From Planctomycetota bacterium (GTDB lineage: Bacteria > Planctomycetota > UBA1135), in the NCBI GenBank assembly GCA_027623585.1, contig JAQBVK010000096.1, forward strand, positions 1-8,411: a stretch of 8,411 nt of DNA, in the 5' to 3' direction. This document shows, piece by piece, positions 6,329-8,411 of the stretch; positions within the stretch are counted from its first letter, which is position 1; every line of letters starts with the position of its first letter. Under the pieces are notes generated by a model, which was given only the letters and a program-made list of their open reading frames with translations, ran no database searches and was not told the DNA's origin. The position numbers were made by a program, and so were the translations under genes.

Positions 6329-6808
6329 CTATCCCGGCAGCCGCTTCAAGAAGTGCCACTCCACCGACCTGGAGAGGTCATGGAGCTCCCGGATCGCCCC
6401 GGTGCGGTGGTAACCGAGCCCTTCGTAGGCCCGGTGGCCCTCGACGAAGCGCGTGTCCGACCACAATTCCACTTCATTCATGCCCTGTTCACGCGCCCAG
6501 GCCTCCATGGCTTGGACCAATCGGCGCCCCAGCCCGCTCCCGCGAAAATCCTTCCTCACGTAGCACTTCTTGAGCTCGGCGCGCAAGCCGGGCACGCGCG
6601 TCGCCGCTCCGATGCAGCCGACGATCAGGCCCGCAGCGTCCAACACCCAGAAGGCTTCGAAGGCCGAAGCGGGCGTGAGCAAGCCGCGCTCCTCGGTTTC
6701 AAGGTCGAGCACGTTGCCCGGATACTCCGCGAAAGCGGCTTCGACGATCGCAATCACGCCGGCGGAATCGGTGTCGCGTGCCGCGCGCAGAGTCGGCGTC
6801 GCGCTCAC
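6329..6808 (-). CDS. GNAT-family N-acetyltransferase
   Basis: The 159-residue protein is a small cytoplasmic acyltransferase that would move an acetyl group from acetyl-CoA to an amine; the substrate is unknown. The acetyl-CoA pyrophosphate-binding signature R/Q-x-x-G-x-G/A is present as RGSGLG (89-94), after the beta strand ELKKCYV (78-84). Further on, AYEGLGYHRTG (127-137) matches the usual motif B region. The length is typical for a single GNAT domain. The GTG at 6808-6806 was chosen because it overlaps the stop of the preceding gene as GTGA and gives a start just before the first beta strand (TPTLRAARDTD). The frame is open further upstream, but that part lies inside the preceding gene. 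No Shine-Dalgarno sequence is visible, so translation probably depends on reinitiation after the upstream stop. It lies within the aldehyde dehydrogenase operon, which hints at a shared metabolic context but does not define it. Confidence 0.9.
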   Translation of the reverse strand: MSATPTLRAARDTDSAGVIAIVEAAFAEYPGNVLDLETEERGLLTPASAFEAFWVLDAAGLIVGCIGAATRVPGLRAELKKCYVRKDFRGSGLGRRLVQAMEAWAREQGMNEVELWSDTRFVEGHRAYEGLGYHRTGAIRELHDLSRSVEWHFLKRLPG

Positions 6809-7686
6809 GTCGCCGACGGATGCCAGATCGTTTTCATCTCGACGAAGGCCTCGATCCATTCGGGGCTTTCGCAGCGGCGCGCGTTGCTCCAATCCGCTTC
6901 GTCGAGATCACGCACACGCACGCGCTTGAGGTTCTCGGCGGCGCCGCTCTCGAGGATCTTGCGCTCCGCTTTGCTGGAACCTGCTGCGTGGATCGCTTCC
7001 ACGTCACGATGCTCGGCCAAGCTCGTGACGAGATCGCCCCTCCGTCCGGTCAGCAAGTTCACGACGCCGTGCGGGACGTCCGCCGTGGCGCACGCTTCCG
7101 CGAACAGCACGGTGGCGAGCGGATGCGCGCGGCTGCCGAGCGCCACCACGGCGTTGCCCGCGCACAAGGGCGGAGCAAGGAGGCTCACGAGTCCGAGCAA
7201 GGCCGGTTCCTCCGGCGCGAGCACTCCGACCACGCCGCAGGCCTCGGGGACCGTGAAGTTGTAGTACGGCCCTGCGACCGGATTGTGACTGCCCAGCACT
7301 TGCGGGTACTTGTCGGTCCACCCAGCGAAGGCCACCAGACGATCGGCCGCGGCGGCGACTTCCGCGGCCGCGCGCTTCGGCGTCAAGGAGGAGGTTGCGC
7401 GCAACGCGGCGCAAAACTCTTCCGCCTTGCCTTCCACCATTTCTGCCAGCCGATAAAGGATCTGGCCGCGGTTGTAGGCCGTGCGGCGGCTCCACGAGCC
7501 CTGCGCGCGGCGCGCGGCGGCAACCGCTTCGCGCAAATCCTTCACCGAAGCGCGCGCGACGTGACCGAGCACGCGCTCGCGGCCATCGCGCACGATTTCG
7601 GTGCGGCCGCTTTCGGAGCGCGGGAACTGGCCTCCGATGAAGAGCTTCCAGGACTTGGTGACCGGGATGCGAGAATCATCCATCAT
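6805..7686 (-). CDS. Truncated, non-catalytic aldehyde-dehydrogenase-like protein (ALDH16 second-domain type)
   Basis: The 293-residue protein has only the N-terminal, NAD-domain part of the aldehyde dehydrogenase fold, against about 480-500 residues for a full enzyme. It starts like a normal family member (KLFIGGQFPRSESGRT at 14-29; AYNRGQILYRLAEMVEG at 70-86). Where active enzymes have the PWN loop with the oxyanion Asn, it reads APEEP (157-161). The KPAE/KPSE cofactor-binding segment is GSRAHP (184-189), without the Lys. The end of the Rossmann region is AAGSS (234-238) in place of FTGST. After NLKRV (252-256) the ELGGK glutamate and the whole catalytic Cys domain are absent, replaced by a 37-residue tail ending in EMKTIWHPSAT. 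This layout matches the degenerate second domain of ALDH16 proteins. Its gene begins inside the stop of the catalytic gene (ATGA), so the pair is probably made stoichiometrically. A second ATG directly follows the first and is slightly better spaced from GAGGA. It is probably structural or regulatory, not an enzyme. Confidence 0.88.
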   Translation of the reverse strand: MMDDSRIPVTKSWKLFIGGQFPRSESGRTEIVRDGRERVLGHVARASVKDLREAVAAARRAQGSWSRRTAYNRGQILYRLAEMVEGKAEEFCAALRATSSLTPKRAAAEVAAAADRLVAFAGWTDKYPQVLGSHNPVAGPYYNFTVPEACGVVGVLAPEEPALLGLVSLLAPPLCAGNAVVALGSRAHPLATVLFAEACATADVPHGVVNLLTGRRGDLVTSLAEHRDVEAIHAAGSSKAERKILESGAAENLKRVRVRDLDEADWSNARRCESPEWIEAFVEMKTIWHPSAT

Positions 7687-8411
7687 TCCATCCTCAGGTA
7701 GGGGCGCAAGCCGTGGAGGCCGCCTTCGCGGCCGAATCCGCTCTCTTTGTAGCCGCCAAAGGGCGAGGCCGGATCGAAGCGGTTGTAGGTGTTGCACCAC
7801 ACCACGCCCGCTTTGAGCCGCGCTGCGATCTCGAAGATTTTCGAGCCCTTGTCAGTCCATACGCCGGCCGCGAGGCCATAGGGAGTGTTGTTGGCGCGCG
7901 CGATGCCCTCTTCCGGCGTCCGGAAGGACATCACCGCGAGCACCGGTCCAAAGATTTCCTCGCGCGCGATCACGTGCGCGGGCTGCACGCCGGTGAAGAA
8001 ACTCGGCGCATGCCACCAGCCGCGCTCGGGCAAGACGCAATCGGCGCGATGCAGTTCCGCGCCTTCCTCAGCGCCCAGCTTCAGGTAGCGCTCGATGCTC
8101 TCCCATTGCGCCTTCGAGTTGATCGCTCCGACGTCGGTGTTCTTGTCGAGCGGATCGCCGACGCGCAGGGTCTTGATCCGTTCGCGCAGCCGGTCCACGA
8201 CCTCGTCGAGAATCGGCTCTTCGACGAACAGCCGAGATCCGGCGCAGCAGACGTGGCCTTGATTGAAGAAGATCCCGTCGACGACCCCCTCGATCGCCTG
8301 ATCGAGCGAGGCATCGGCGAAGACCAGGTGCGGCGACTTGCCGCCGAGTTCCAGAGTGAGCCGTTTCCCGGTCCCGGCGGTCGCGGCCGCGAGTTTCTTC
8401 CCCACTTCCGT
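7683..8411 (-). CDS. Aldehyde dehydrogenase, catalytic (ALDH16-like), C-terminal half
   Basis: The gene runs off the right edge; 242 C-terminal residues are visible, numbered here from the edge. The enzyme would oxidise an aldehyde to its acid with NAD(P)+. The fragment opens with TEVGKK, the end of the usual FTGSTEVG motif. It carries the general-base Glu in LELGGKSP (Glu21) and the nucleophile Cys in NQGHVCCAGSR (Cys55). Their 34-residue separation equals that of Glu268 and Cys302 in ALDH2. The cofactor-ribose Glu of EEIFGPV is Glu152, also at the expected distance. FGGYKESGFGREGG (218-231) is the typical late motif, and the protein ends soon after it, at YLRME. All catalytic residues in the visible part are intact, so this half is active-looking. 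VEGVVDGIFFNQGHVCCAG-like sequence (40-58) resembles ALDH16 members. The preferred aldehyde cannot be told. The stop overlaps the start of the ALDH-like gene. Confidence 0.93.
   Translation of the reverse strand, partial: TEVGKKLAAATAGTGKRLTLELGGKSPHLVFADASLDQAIEGVVDGIFFNQGHVCCAGSRLFVEEPILDEVVDRLRERIKTLRVGDPLDKNTDVGAINSKAQWESIERYLKLGAEEGAELHRADCVLPERGWWHAPSFFTGVQPAHVIAREEIFGPVLAVMSFRTPEEGIARANNTPYGLAAGVWTDKGSKIFEIAARLKAGVVWCNTYNRFDPASPFGGYKESGFGREGGLHGLRPYLRME
7691..7695 (-). promoter_or_regulatory. Ribosome binding site of the ALDH-like gene
   Basis: GAGGA on the minus strand lies inside the last codons of the catalytic aldehyde dehydrogenase gene. It is 4 bases from the ATG at 7686 and 7 bases from the adjacent in-frame ATG at 7683. 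The spacing slightly favours the second ATG; either choice changes the product by one residue only and keeps the overlap with the upstream stop. Confidence 0.5.

Noticed and set aside
6805..7686. Short ALDH-like gene as a decaying pseudogene
   Set aside because: The frame is intact for 293 codons, ends with a tail that looks family-specific (EMKTIWHP), and is translationally coupled at both ends. These are signs of a maintained protein.
6805..8411. The two ALDH genes as one gene broken by a frameshift
   Set aside because: The first gene ends with the normal ALDH C-terminus after FGREGG and the second begins with a fresh N-terminal ALDH segment. They are two domains in tandem, not one domain interrupted. 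A frame-shifted fusion of a two-domain ALDH16 remains conceivable, but the ATG, GAGGA and overlap argue for separate translation.

Overview
The window is 8,411 bases of dense, GC-rich bacterial DNA that is almost fully coding. It suggests a high-GC bacterium outside the Firmicutes. The phylum cannot be fixed from the sequence alone. The clues are strongly GC-biased third codon positions, a long eukaryal-type isoleucyl-tRNA synthetase with a DUF5915-like C-terminus, weak Shine-Dalgarno sequences, and a flotillin paired with a YuaF/YqiJ-type OB-fold membrane protein. No RNA gene, insertion sequence, phage gene, CRISPR array or integration site was seen, and no gene-free stretch exceeds about 80 bases.

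Left part: ileS runs leftward (50-3316) and is complete. A few codons of a possible next gene lie beyond its stop. A 78-base divergent spacer (3317-3394) separates it from a rightward two-gene unit: a three-helix OB-fold membrane protein (3395-3976) and a flotillin (3976-5532). These two overlap by one base and match the known YuaF-FloT / YqiJ-YqiK arrangement. Each direction of the spacer has a TAGAAT -10-like hexamer. The ileS one lies only 7 bases from the ATG, the geometry of a leaderless transcript.

Right part: a second leftward cluster converges on the flotillin gene, with stop codons 13 bases apart and a GC-only hairpin at the junction. In transcription order it contains four genes. 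The first is the C-terminal half of a catalytic aldehyde dehydrogenase cut by the window edge (7683-8411). The second is a short aldehyde-dehydrogenase-like protein without the catalytic region (6805-7686). The third is a GNAT acetyltransferase (6329-6808). The fourth is a secreted, membrane-anchored protein built from about 22 unbroken heptads (5546-6280). The first three are joined by 4-base ATGA and GTGA overlaps. The two aldehyde dehydrogenase genes look like a two-gene version of ALDH16, whose usual form is one polypeptide with an active domain followed by a degenerate one. They probably act as one complex. The acetyltransferase may act on a related metabolite, but its substrate is not evident.

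The items most worth a second look are the split ALDH16 pair, the heptad membrane protein and the double-TAGAAT divergent promoter with its dyad.
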